Part shown: one piece after another, positions 49,731 through 61,837 of the stretch
How positions within the stretch are numbered: the stretch's first letter is position 1
Layout: the number at the start of each line of letters is the position of its first letter
Assembly: GCA_964020085.1 (NCBI GenBank)
Contig: OZ026607.1
Span: 1,156,603-1,220,602, forward strand
From: Micromussa lordhowensis
Lineage: Eukaryota; Cnidaria; Anthozoa; Scleractinia; Lobophylliidae
Direction of reading: 5' to 3'
Length of the DNA stretch: 64,000 nt
Made by a program: the position numbers and the translations under genes
The notes under the pieces: model-generated
Seen by the model: the letters and a program-made list of their open reading frames with translations, nothing else
What the model was told of the DNA's origin: nothing
Databases searched by the model: none

Positions 49731-52700
49731 CTGAAACAAGGTACAGAAGCACCAACCGTTAATATATGGAACACATGAGCAATAACCATCGTTCGTTCGA
49801 ACACGAATGACGACATCGCAAAAGCAATAGGAATTTTCGAACGTTTACCTCGACAATTCTCCACAGTAAGGCAATTAAAAACACCGAGACAAGACAACTT
49901 CGATATCAGTAGTCACACAGAGGAGTCGATCTTGCTAAGTATCTCACATTGGTTGCAAGAGGAAATGAAAATGATGAAGGACAGAGAAGGGCCATGGAAC
50001 AGGAGGGCTGGTAACCGAGGTAACGTCAAGCCATGAGACTTGTTCCTATGGTAACAAGCGTCCGAACCACTTTGCCGCCAAATTGCTGAGTTTCTTTTAG
50101 CCGATATAGTTCGCACTTAAAAACCACTAATTTATACCGGCCAATGCTTTTTCGAGAGCTAATATTCTGTTTTCGTTCCTAATAATAAAAATTTTCATTG
50201 TAAATGGCTGCTAAAGCTTTTTTTGACTTCTATAGTAAAACAGACGGTTGTATTTTCCAAAATATTTTGAAAGGTGAAAGGAATAATAGCTCGCGCCGCG
50301 AGAAAACAAATTACTATAACTGGAAATACCACCTCTGGTTTTCGAAAGCTGAGCGCAATGAGAGGCACCGCAAAGACTGTTTTAGCATGTCGTTTAATAT
50401 ATTACTTCCTCCGATCTTAGTGCGTAACGAGAAATTTATGAAAACGCGTTAAAAGAACGGCCAAAATGACAACCTCTTGGGAGACAACCCAACGTTGAAA
50501 ATTCATAAAAAGTCTTCAAGCTTGTAGCAACGACTTTGATAAATACTTAAGCCTAAGAACCAATACCTGATAAGGATGGTCAATTATTTTGTTCGCGGGA
50601 TAATAGTTTTACATTTTTCATGAGATATATCCAATTTATGCTTACGACTGGGGTTATATTCAATTTTTCTCGCACGGTATCAGTGTATAAATTTTCCCTA
50701 AAGCAAGGCTTGCAATGTCCAGTGAAACAAATTACGAATAAAAATGTTAATGTTGATTGAGCTGTTATATCCCGCAAGACGTTTTCGTAACAACAACGTA
50801 TAAGTTAAAGTTGTTTTCAAAACGCCAAGCGCCCATATCTTCATCAGTTTCTATGACGGCAGTAAACTAGAAACAGAATTCACTCCAAATCTGATGTTAC
50901 CAAGCAATGCAGCGTTGCCGTTAGAATCAATTGTTTGATTTTACCACTTTCTCGACTTTCTGTTTGTGTTTGCCGAAAGACTTAACTTAGTGTTTCACTC
51001 TTGACAAACTAAATAAATTATTCAAGGCAAAGGCAGTCGGGGAATGATAAATGCTTGTCAAATACTAATCAGCCTTGTGAAAAATGTGATTCTAATTTTT
51101 AAGAACACACCAAAGAGAAATTTAATTTGAGTGTTGTTGTGCCGGTTGAAACTTTCGCACCGGCATGCTTTTGAAGAGAGAAGGAAAGAAAATACTCCGG
51201 TTACACTCCAGTCTGTTAGAAAATTATTAAGTAAACCAGTGAAAGGACATTTGAGTGAACGTTTAGACTTTTTAAACCAGCAAAGCTTTTGTAGCAACGT
51301 CCGCTGCTACGTGACGACGAAATCAAAACGCGACCAAAATGATAGCCAAAATACGGAGAGAAGACACCAGAGAAAAAATATTTACATAACAGTTTTGATT
51401 TGTAGGCTTCTGCTTCAAGTTTGCGTGATTATTTTATTGCCTTGATATATTTCGTGAGGATTTTACAAACATTTGTCAAGTTTCATACACTATCTCGGCG
51501 CCTGATGCTGCCATCATAAATCACGATTTTTTGCCAATCCAAAACACTCTTCAAAATACCCGGAGGGGACAAAAAGGAAGCGAAAAATTACACTCTTGGA
51601 AATTAAAAATGTTTCACAATTTTCAAGGGCTTTAATATCTTTTGCTGCTTGATAGGCGCATGGTATGGTCAGAAACATTGCAAGGCCATTAAAAATATTC
51701 GCTTCACAGTAATTGGCACGCGAAAAACGCGAAAGCCTTCGCTACCGACTGAAATTGTTATAAATCTTGACAAGATTATGTATTTGGCTTCTGATGCAAT
51801 TCGAAAAGTTCCTTGTAAATACAAATACGCATATTAGAAAGTTCTACAATCGCCGAAAAAATAATAATTAGACTGTGTAATGACAATAAAAGCGGGTCCT
51901 TTTTTGTTCGCATTGTGAATCAATTCTTGATTCTTGCTAATGGCTGGTAGAAACTAAGCCGGCGCGCTTCAGTAAAACCCGGGCGCGACCTTTCCTTTCT
52001 AATGCAAAGCTTCAGCATAATCAAATCATGGTTTCTGCAATCATTAGCGTGTTATCGAACTTTGACATGTACGCAAATGTTGCCATGGGTAAACATTTAA
52101 CTCGTAATTGAATCGCAACTTGATGTTGACGCGAAAAATTAAACAAAAACGCAAATTGCGCCTTCCCACACAATGTGGTCGCATTTATCCCTAGTAGATG
52201 CATTATCCAACCTTTTAATCGCACTTTGAAATTTTCCTCGTGCCGGAAACTGCGAAGAAAACTCAAATTAGTACAGAAAACAAAAACCACGTTATTCGAC
52301 GTCGTAAACAATGGCCCCAACACCTGCCTCAAAGGACCGGCGAAGGAGAATTGTTGAAGGTTTTTTCATTTAAAAGTAAATTCACGTTCTCTGTTTCACT
52401 CAGCTGGAAATGTATGCAACATAACACGGAATTAAATTTTGAATTGCTCCTGCATTGTTGGAAAGCTCGTTTTAAGTTTTGCACAGCTGTCGTTGAGCGT
52501 AACACAGGACGCTGTTCAGAGTTGGCCGTTGTCGCTTAGCAATTATCTGCTTCTTTAAACAAACCAACCATCTGTGTTATGGCAACTGCATTTAAACGAA
52601 GGCATTGAAACTTTAAACTCGTTTATACATGTAAAAGCAAAAATTTGTAAATTGCTTACCGTATGTAAAATTAATTCGAGGTTGAAATGAGCTGAGCTTT

Positions 52701-54702
52701 ATATAGAAATTTCGTGAGAATATCTAAGACTTTCAAGTGCCTTTTTACAAACAATCGTAGGTTTTGAATAGCTTAGGCTTCATTTCAGCCGCCGAATGTA
52801 CAATATAAATTAAGAGTTTCCTTGACAACAAAAACAAGCACGTCAGATATTATACTCTTAACTTAAACAATCCAAGCTAAAAAAAATGGTGAAAAGACGA
52901 TGGGAAAAATAATTCAGTTTCTCAACCATGCACTATCAGGCCCGAAATTGCTATTCTGTTTTGCAAATTAGAATTTTTGCTACCGTCACGGAGCCAAATT
53001 CGTTATGCGTAAAGTCGGCGGAGCTTCAATTTTTTTATTAATGTACCACCTCCAAACTCTGACATGTTTTGGTGCGTTCGTCGACCGTGAAGACGCTTTG
53101 TGGTTTTCAAGTGTTGTTTCCTTATCCATTAAATTTGAGTTAGTGTTAGACCCGAACAGCGTGTTTTCCCAAGTAATGGTCTGATTTAATGAAGTTTTGA
53201 TTAATAACAAGCTTGTGGCCCTACCGCAGAAAATATCATGTCGATCAATTTGTTCACTTCCCCTCTCAAACGAACAAGCTAAGCGTCACGTGTTCAGGTC
53301 GAGTATTTCAATAAAACACCAGCGAACATTAACTAACTGGGTACATTTTATGATAGCTACATGTATTCAGAAAATTGCTTAAGCGGTATATGTAAATCAA
53401 AGATTGCACTCTCAGTTATTTTCGCAGAAGCCAACACTGGGTGTAAGCCGCAGGAGATAATACAGTATGTCATTTGATTAATTTACCTCGTGCAAAAGTC
53501 GTTACTGATTATACAAAACTAACAAATCGCGTGTAAATATCAAACAGCGACAACAGTGAATTGATTGGCCAACTCCTAGAGCTGTCTACATCGCCTAGGG
53601 TGACGAATCGTAAACGCATGTTGTTTAAAAATGTTCCTATCAAACTAAAAATAGCGTCAGTCTTTTATGAAATGTACTCAACCGTTGACACAGAATAGAA
53701 TTTTGATAGAACAATGTTCAAGTTTTAACAGATAGCTTGCTGTTTGGTTTGCTATTGTCAGCTTGGCCAATCACAAACAACTTTACAGTCTGGAAGGCGG
53801 AGAAGCCGGAAAAAGCCACATGGTGCAGTCTGTTGCACGTGTGGTTTAAGCTCTGTGATTTGTTAATAACTTTGAAAAAATGGTAATTATTTAATTTCTC
53901 TTCTCGCAGAGGCCGGGGACACAAAATGACGGGTTAAAAACTTGAGTTTTGCTTTTCAAGGTGAAGGACGAGAGAACTAAAACCAGGCAACGCTACTAGG
54001 CAACTTCAAACACGCTGGGATAAATTCTGCTCACAAAGTGATCTGGTGCAGTGCTCGTAAGCAAAACGGTTATGCCAGCAATTATGGCTTTATTTCATTT
54101 ATTCTGCTCGGTTCTATGCTAATTTTATTTACCCTGCTGAGTATTGCAACATTCCACGCTACATCGATACATGTAGCAGCAAAATGAGAGTCGCAATAGA
54201 GGTATGAGAAAGAAACAAAGCAAAAGCTCACGATGGCGAAACTGGCGCGTCGAGCGTCGGCCATAAAAATTCCCGTCCCCAGACCCTTTGACAGAAAAGC
54301 GTTTAGCTCTGGGAACGAGATACAAAATGTGACAGAGAAGGGCTGATGGAAGCCTGAAAGATTATCTCAAAGATTTTACGTTAGAATGTGTTTATGGCAC
54401 TAATACCTGGTGAAGGCATGACACTTCCAGTTCTCTGCTTTTTAATTTTCTTTTCGAAAACGATCAAACAACTTGAGTTACGCAAATATCCACGATTAGT
54501 AGAGTTTTACTTGTACACCGATGCAAATGATGCAATCTGATTGGCTGAACTATCGTACAGTATTTAACAGTTATATGAAATGGCTGGAGGTCGCTTTCAA
54601 AATGGCGTCGTTTTCTTGTGCTTTTGTGCTTAATAATAGCAGCAAAAGGAAGATGCCGAGGGTGGTACGAGTGGTCACTTCCCATCCCTCTCCTCCCCCA
54701 AT
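49731..54702. other. Intergenic or promoter region, no gene seen
   Basis: Scattered ORFs of 60-105 codons on both strands, overlapping each other and without domains. Possible further leader exon about 49861-50110 (minus, donor TGTCGAG|GTAAAC). Confidence 0.4.
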
Positions 54703-57701
54703 TTAAATGTAGGTGTACTTGGTTTTAGCGGGAGCATCAATTGCGACATTGATAGTGTTGTTATTCTCAGAAATTGCCCTTACTCCCAGATATGACAATA
54801 ACCCTGCATTGGTGTTCAGAGTGTCTTGCTTTAGTTTCAGGAATGCCTGAGCCTCGGCCTCGTAAGCTGTTCTGATACTCTCCGCCTCGGCGCGAGCCTT
54901 GGATAATAGCACCCTGGCTGCGGATTCCGCGAGCTGGATTGTAATCTGCGCCTGCGCGAGGGCTTCCTCTCTGTCTGTCCTCGCCTCAACCAATAGCCGC
55001 GGGCGCTGGTTTTCAGCAACCTTGATGTTTTCTTTTGCGGCTTCCTTGTTTCTTACAACCTCTTCGTATGTCTCCGGCCGCTTGATGTTTTGAACCTAAG
55101 TAAGACAATGGAAGTCAAAGAACAGAGAAGAGAGGGGGGGACTAAGGAGAGTGGGTGAAACATAACTTTGTTTACTCTGTTCCAGTCCTCTCTTGTCTTT
55201 CCTTGTTTACTTTTCCTCGTTCGCCCGTTAAATCACAAGAAACCAGCTGACAATTTCGATATTTGCACTAAAAAACAACTTTTACTGTAACGCACGCATT
55301 ACATGCAATCTGTGACTTTGTAAATATACCACTAAATTGTCAGAATTAACAGTACCTTTGTGTTTATTTTTTATTATTCTTAAATAATTCCCCTTTAGGA
55401 GTGAAACGGTATTAATTACCCAGGCCATCTGGACATAGCCTACTTCATTTATTATCATTGGATTGCCCCGCCATTACCTGAAGATCTTCCACGTCAGCCC
55501 ACAAGGTAGCAAATCGCCGTCCCAGGGTGTTTCGGACGAGGTCCTGAAACGAGGCTCGTTGTGACTGCAGCTGAGTTGTGTTAAAGGCGCTACAGGCATC
55601 ATGTATAGCGGACTCGCCAATGTTCCTTAAAGCATGAAATAAAAATTGTTAGCGTTAGCGTATATGTAACGTGTTATGGATGCATAAGAGCAAGAGAAAC
55701 ACAAGAGTTTCTTGATGTATGGCTGAGAACAACTCTAGTTTATGAGTGTTTTCCAAACTTCCATTCTTTTATAAAGTAGCGAGGTGTCTTACTTGAGGAC
55801 ATCCAGATAATTTTCACTGTCCTTAAACTGCTTAATGATCTCCAGGAGGTTATTAGGGCGGGCTCGGTATTGGAGCTTGATGTTAAGCTCGATTGGTACG
55901 CCATCTTTGTTAAAGCACTGCAGGTCAGGATATGTGATGGTCTGGAACACACTTTTAAAGATGATGAATTTGTAACCTGGTGCGCCTGCGTGGAGACCTT
56001 CCCGCTTCACGGTGTCTGACAGTGTTTTCTGATGGATGTTGTAGGCCACACCCACTGATGATAAAACAGAGTATATTTCAATTACCGGATTTCACCGTAT
56101 CCATAAAAGCAGTGTATGGCAAAATAGTACAGTACCACATGACAATACTGCTCTGTATCTTTCATTTGAATGGTCACACACTAGGGTTTCATCCACAGAC
56201 TTAAAAGAAAGAACCATCTTTGTACATAAAAATAAACAGCACATCCTGGAAGAACAGTTCAATAGCTTTCATTTGAACGGTCACACACTAGGGTCTCATC
56301 CATAGACATACCAAAGTGAGAACCATCTTGCACAACATAATAAACTGTACCACATGAAGTTATTACTCGATAGCTTTCGTTGGAATGGTCCCACACAAGG
56401 GTTTCAACCGCAGATATAAACGTTAGAACCATCTTGAACAGTACAATTAACAGTACCACATGAAAGTACTGCTCAGAGCTTTCATTTGAATGGTCACACA
56501 CTAGGGTTTCATCCACAGACTTAGTCAGAACTACCTTGTACAGCATAATAAACAGTACCACATGAAAGTACTGCTCAATAGCTTTCATTTGAATGGTCAC
56601 ACACTAGGGTTTCAACCGCAGACATAAAAGTTAGAACCATCTTGAACAGCATAATAAACAGTACCACATGAAAGTACTGCTCAATAGCTTTCATATGAAT
56701 GGTCACACACTAGGGTTTCAACCGCAGACATAAAAGTTAGAACCATCTTGAACAGCATAATAAACAGTACAACATGAAAGTAAGGTAAGGAGTATTTTTT
56801 CTTCCTCCCTGGATGGGATGCTAGTCCATCGCAGGGCTACATGTCAGCATTAAATTTACCAATACCCATTTATACACCTGGGTGGATAGAGGCACTGTAA
56901 GAGTAAAGCTTTTTGCCCAAAAACACAACGTAATATTCCTTGCCATGGCTCAAACCCAGACCGCTCGATCCTGAGGCGAGCTACCACCGCTCCTCCAGAA
57001 TATCTTATAAACGAGCACAAGCAAATAAAGGTTCGTATTCTCTCAAAACGCATTCTCAAATCTGCTATTCCTCTAATGCAAATATTGTTTCATTAAACCA
57101 ATATTCATTCTTAAATTTGTTGACAAGCCTGTAGCATCCCAACATTACTTTAACTTTTTGTTATTTTCCTGTTATTTACCCAAACCGTGTTTTTTTTAAT
57201 GTTACAGCACATTGTAGGGATAATTAGCTCTTATACGTTTTGTATACTATGTGCTGCGTTTTGAATATTCATTGAAACCTTCGCGCGCCATAACTTGTTT
57301 GGCATGCAGCGTCATGGACAAAGAAATTACTTCCTCGTTGACTATCATACACGAATGAATCCATAAAAGAACTGGCTAACTAGTACTTTAAGTTACATCG
57401 GCTTGGTATAAGGTAGATCTTGGAAGCTCACTATAACCACGAACATCAGGTAAAGTTTACAAGGCGACTGGCTTCCTAAAGGTTATCAACTCTCGCGAGA
57501 ATCGTAGATAGTTGTGAGGAGTGTGCATTTTGGCTTGTAAAGAGGCCCTGAAAACACAATTGATACCGATTATTATATACCATCGTTACCTTCGTCTGTA
57601 TCTAGTTTGCGAAGAGATGTTCCCACCATAGCTGATATGAAGATTATCACAGCCACAACTAGGCCTATAACGACTGAAGCCCGTGCACACGAATCGGTCA
57701 T
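54703..57701 (-). CDS. SPFH/band-7 domain protein with N-terminal membrane anchor
   Basis: Exons (minus): 57590-57701, 55793-56054, 55478-55625 and 54703-55095. Phases agree and give 304 residues. Residues about 8-27 are a signal-anchor (VVIGLVVAVIIFISAMVG). The SPFH/band-7 fold follows (about 38-175: GVAYN, KREGLHAGAPGYKFIIFKSVFQTI, NKDGVPIELNIKLQYRA, then LKNIGESAIHDACSAFNT). Next comes the alanine/glutamate-rich helical region typical of SPFH C-termini (about 178-270), with EAEAQAFLKLK and GLLSYLGVRAI. SPFH proteins oligomerise at membranes, as stomatins, prohibitins, flotillins and erlins do. By eye this matches none of those subfamilies closely, so no symbol is given. Intron 1 contains a minisatellite and a SINE. 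Confidence 0.88.
56140..56780. repeat. Minisatellite of about 103-120-bp units in SPFH-gene intron 1
   Basis: Six successive copies begin near 56154, 56264, 56372, 56477, 56580 and 56687, each with CTTTCATTTGAATGGTCACA, then CACTAGGGTTTCA, AGAACCATCTTG and ACAGTACCACATGAAAGTA. The last two copies are almost identical, so expansion is recent. ORFs across it are artefacts. Confidence 0.92.
56795..57005 (-). mobile_element. tRNA-derived SINE remnant in SPFH-gene intron 1
   Basis: Read on the minus strand, a tRNA-like head (GGATCGAGCGGTCTGGGTTTGAGCC, positions 56951-56975, with a box-B-like GGTTTGAGCC) is followed by TTGGGCAAAAAGCTTTACTC, then ACAGTGCCTCTATCCACCCA, GGTGTATAAATGGGTA and GCGATGGACTAGCATCCCAT. 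From general knowledge this central text is widespread among metazoan SINEs. The copy is mutated and truncated at its head. Confidence 0.75.
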
Positions 57702-59119
57702 GATTCGACGCTACACCTGACAGATATTTCTGACAAAGTTGCCGTTTGATGCTGGAAGAGAAAAGTGCAAATTTTGCATAAAGATGAACGAGGAATTTGA
57801 CCTCAAATTTGCATTTTGCTTATTCATATTTTAACTTAAGTTCCAAATCAGTAATTTTCCGCTTAGTCCAAAAGCAATATCGACCTGTTTACCTGGTATC
57901 ACGCACGTAGCTCGCAACAATGTTATTTTCCAATACTCATTCTTAATGTGTTGACGTCACGAATATATATAGCGGCACAGCTATTCCTCACTGAAACTCA
58001 AAGCGCTTTACTAGATGTTATCAATATACTAAAGTAAATATAACTCCCGCGAAAGCTTCCAAAGCAACGAGAAGCTTAAAATCCATTTCCAAAAATAAAC
58101 TCAAGAGCCGATCCCCAGGACTGACTCGAGTAATTTCAAAGTTTTATGGCTCAGTTGCCTCGGTTTTGAGGAAGTTGGACAATTTTATTTTATGGATAAA
58201 TTTCAAGAGAATTCATATTGGTTGGAGCAAAATTGATTTCCAGAGACCAACAAGGGATCTATTTTTTATAGAAACTATAACAAGTAATAACCACAAAACT
58301 CTGAGTTGGGAATAATATGGGTAGCGGAAAAAAGAAGTGTACTACACTTCCTTTTCTTCTACTCATATTATTATAAATGATTTATAACAATAAACTGGAT
58401 CATTCGGAAAATGCAAATCTCGTTTCCTGCAGAAAGCCAGTTTAATTGACAAGTGCACAGTAACAAAAAAGGCGTTGATGAGTACTGGATTATTTGCACA
58501 GTTCCTATTCGTATATCTGCACAAAGGTAGTTTCCTTTACTGGTCTAGAAACCTTGTCACCTGCAGTGTAAGCGAGCTAGTGTCACCAATCACCATAGAG
58601 CGGTCTCCGGAGTATTGCTGCTCTCTGAGTTCTTGTTTTGAAAACCTAGGTTGGTCTATTTGGATCTTCAGTCATTGATTAAGGAGGAGGTGGGGCAAGT
58701 CTCGCAAATTATGGGAGCGATTACAGGGATCGGGGACAAGGGAGGATTATCGGGGGATTAGAAAATGTGATGATGATTAAAGTTGACTCGCACCAAGTTA
58801 CCTCGTTCTCCGTTCCTTTAAGACTGAGTCCAATCCTGCAAGAATATATTGCTTGTCATAAACTGAATTTTAAACAAATGCACTGCAGCTGAAATAAAAT
58901 TGATATGTCATAGCAATAAAGCAAAGCAGATTGTTAATCTGTTAATTCTTTGTTACCTCCATAACAACCATCACTGAAAAACAATTACCATAAAATAGAA
59001 AGTCAAATAGGTATTTCTATTAAAATAGTTTTCAGTGTGTGATATTTTCGTGTTTTTTTTCTTTTCTTTTGTAATTTTTTCGGTATTTTTCCTTTTTTAT
59101 TTGTTTGTCAAAGTCTGAG
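57702..59119. other. Intergenic, presumed promoter side of the SPFH gene
   Basis: No coding exon recognised. A short ORF at 58475-58678 (plus) has no domain. Confidence 0.45.
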
Positions 59120-59217
59120 TCAGCAGCATCGAGATTCTCTCTCGATCTGCTTTATCAGCTCCAGTTCCTGAGATTCATAAAAGATTCCAGGACTGGGTCC
59201 GGTGCTGTTTTCGCCAG

Positions 59218-60924
59218 TCATAGGTACAGCGGCATTTCTGTGTGTTGCCATGCGCTGCAAGCCTCCAAGCAATCATTCTCGTCCCCAGAGGCCGCGCTCC
59301 TTTTGGTCAGCACCAAGAAATCACGACCTCTGGCCTGGTCCAACGACATTCTGTTTTTGAATGGCTTTGTGAACACAATAGATTGAAACCAGAACCAATC
59401 AGATCTGTCAGACTTGACTCTGAGCATGCGCAGAGTGACGGGAAGCCCGTGAATCGTGGACTTCCGGTGTTGGACCAGGCCAGAGGTCGTGATTTCTTGG
59501 TGCTGACCAAAAGGAGCGCGGCCTCTGGGGACGAGAATGCCAAGCAATGGTTTAGCAGTTTCTCTAGAAGCTCTCATGCGTTGTTTTCGCACGATGTTTT
59601 CTTCCTTGATCAGGATAGCTGGCAGTGTTTGTTTTCCCTTCCATGGCTCTTGTCTAGTGATGTGGGAAGATGGAAGCTTAACTGTATTAGAAGAAGCAGA
59701 GCATCCCATAGTCTTCACTCTAGAAGATCCTGCCGCCATGGGTCGCATGGTATCTCCACTGGCAACGGAACTTCCACTGCCATAAGTCATAGTTTCAACG
59801 GCTTGACGAACCTGCCTTAGCATCCGGGAATCCAATATCCGGGACAGTGTTTCTCTGTGCAGTAGGCTTCTAAGTATCCATACCACGTGACACATCCGTG
59901 ACTTTCTTCCTCGAGTTTGTCTTTCTTTCTTGTCTCATACTGTTGTTGGCTTCGGCGTGCTTGTTTACTGTCACCGCCAAGAGTTCCTAAAATCTCTTCG
60001 ATAACTTCGTCCAAGTCAATTTCCTCTGTATGCTTGGCCTTGTTGAGCTGTGTCGAGGAACTGTTCATTTTTAAACTTGCTGCAACATCAGTATGATTTT
60101 CCACTGAAGCACCAGAGTCTCGTGTTGGAATTTCCATCATCTCGTTGATGACTTCGTCCAAGTTGGTCTCGTCTGTTTCCTTGGGTTGTCTCGTGGGATG
60201 TTTGTTTCTCAATCGAGTACCAGCACTTGCACTCGACGCGTTTGATCCGATTGAAGCCTCGTCTTTAGTATCTTGAAACTTATCGTCACTCTTTTTCCCT
60301 GTAATGAGGTCCTTTGCATGCTTTTGTTCCCAAGGTGAAATCTTTGGCAACCTAGTCACTGCACAAGAACTTGAAGTGATTTGCTCAGTGGATTCAACTC
60401 ATATTAATGATTAGCACACGATTTGGCTTACTGGTTTTCAAACGAGGTAATGGGCTAATAGTACAAGGAATTGGTCCATTGGTTTCAGCAATATCATAGT
60501 CTTCTTTTATGGTATTATTCGTATCTTTTGTCGCTGCTTTATCGACCATGCTCTCTTTTTTCCTCGTACAATGTTGTCTCTGATATTCTGCTGTGCTCGA
60601 GCTCGATGAGAAATCGCTTTGTGATAGTGACACCCTGCTGGTTGATGTTATTGACGATTTTGAATCAGTGTCTTCCGCCACTTCTTCTGCGATCGTCGTA
60701 TGCTTTGGTGTCCTCGTCGGGGTCTTTTGTCTAGGGCGTTGAGCTGCTCTAGAACTCGGAGAAATTGTTTCACTCGAGGCTGCTTTGACTGTTTCCATAT
60801 CCTTTTCCTGGTTAGTAGGCGTTATGGGTGCGGAATCAAAGATCTTGTCCATATCCATGGCCAACATAAGTTTAGGGTTGCTTGTCTTGGGTCTTGATAT
60901 GCTGCGAGTACTGGAAGAGACTTC
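59218..60924 (-). CDS. Serine-rich, low-complexity protein: C-terminal exons of the tandem-repeat gene region
   Basis: Three open blocks join through two short introns with matching phase. 60432-60924 has donor AAAACCA|GTAAGC (phase 1), intron 73 bp, and acceptor CTTGTGCAG to 60358. 59884-60358 has donor ACGTG|GTATGG (phase 2), intron 68 bp, acceptor at 59816, then an exon from 59815. Translation is rich in S, T, E, K and D and looks disordered. Short amphipathic stretches NLDEVINEMM and DLDEVIEEILGTL resemble the EDINYIMND motif of the array upstream. An in-frame TAG at 60925-60927 separates this from a diverged repeat unit, so the upstream connection is unclear. The present reading frame runs into an inserted inverted-repeat element (59274-59539) and stops at 59218. 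No known function. Confidence 0.45.
59265..59548. mobile_element. Mutator-like MITE with 9-bp target duplication
   Basis: The element 59274-59539 (266 bp) has about 70-bp terminal inverted repeats, starting CATTCTCGTCCCCAGAGGCC and ending with the inverse. The 9-mer CCAAGCAAT flanks it on both sides (59265-59273 and 59540-59548). A 9-bp duplication and long TIRs suggest the Mutator/MULE class. Element plus one duplication is 275 bp, not a multiple of three. Confidence 0.9.
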
Positions 60925-61160
60925 CTAATATGGTTCAGCAGCGAAGGGGTCAGCATTTAAAATGTACTCTATATCCTTTGCCACTTGTTCATCTGCCTGC
61001 TTACAACGTTTCCTTGAAAAATCCTCTTTAGGGGGCACCAGTGTAATAGGACTTGATGTGATGTTTCCATTAAGAGTATCTTTCTCATCTATTGCAAAGT
61101 TAAAACCTGCTTGATAATGTTCCTGACAAGAAACTGTTTTCTTAGGCGACACTTTGCCGG
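60925..61160 (-). CDS. Diverged single repeat unit of the tandem-repeat gene
   Basis: The open frame ends KDIEYILNADPFAAEPY then TAG. It matches the array unit in order (SSPITL, then K-rich linker, A-D, VAKDIEYILN-D-AAE), while its DNA is well diverged. Conservation of protein over DNA suggests real coding history. There is no ATG. A possible acceptor, CTTCCGGCAAAG, precedes the frame. Linkage to neighbouring blocks is unresolved. Confidence 0.4.
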
Positions 61161-61574
61161 AAGAAATTTGGAGGATTTAATTGCAGGGATGTCATTTACC
61201 AGTCAAGCCAGTCAACTAGCTACCCAACAGGTAGGTCGATCGGTCAGTCAGTTAGTCAATCAGTTAATTAATCTACTTCTTTATTGCTCTTTCTGGACAT
61301 CATGTTGCAAATTTAGAGAAAATAGCTTGCAAAGCGAAGATAAATTCTAGTAGGTAGGACTGGCCAACCATGTGGCTATTTACTAAGAGCGCTGGGTCGA
61401 TTCTCGGACCAGCAAGACATGTGCTAGACGGTTTTGATAAAGGACATAAACCAGGGCGACGCAGATATCAAATATGGCACCTTGAAAACGGCACAGCAAT
61501 AGAATGCCAACCCCAAAAGACCAGAAACCCACGATAAAACTTGCCTCAGAGCTTTTTGCATCAAATATCATTGT
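61161..61574. other. Gap between repeat-gene blocks
   Basis: Contains a degenerate CAGT/GGTC tetranucleotide tract (61198-61270) and otherwise unassigned sequence, probably intronic. Confidence 0.45.
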
Positions 61575-61837
61575 TTACAATAAGCGTAATACTTCTTCAA
61601 GAACCTGCTCTGTATCATCCGTTTTCCTGTTTTTCCTTTTGACATAGATCGCTTTTGGGCCTGGTGCTACGCCAGCGATGGATAGACTTGTCCCATTTGA
61701 TTTCGCATCATGTTTGCCATCGCTTATGATGTTATGAATATCTCTTTCTAGTTTGTTATCTTCTTTCTTGGCCGTATTTCGTTCCACGGATGAGCGTGAT
61801 TACATCGGAGCTGGGAGAACATGGCTCGTTTGATTCC
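61575..61837 (-). pseudogene. Frame-shifted terminal repeat unit
   Basis: Homology to the 52-aa unit continues after the array stop at 61838-61840 but passes through two other frames: first PSEESNEPCSPSSDVITL, then SSVERNTAKKEDNKLERDIHNIISD...TEQVLEEVLRLL and a stop at 61575. Either indels have broken the coding frame, or unrecognised splicing skips the breaks. No good donor/acceptor pair restores the frame by eye. Confidence 0.4.

Noticed and set aside
56259..57059. Minus ORFs with repeated ETLVCDHSNES or GFEPWQGILRCVFGQKA text
   Set aside because: Direct translations of the minisatellite and the SINE in the SPFH-gene intron.
59242..59820. 192-codon plus-strand ORF
   Set aside because: Runs through the MITE arms and antisense to better-supported minus-strand coding sequence.
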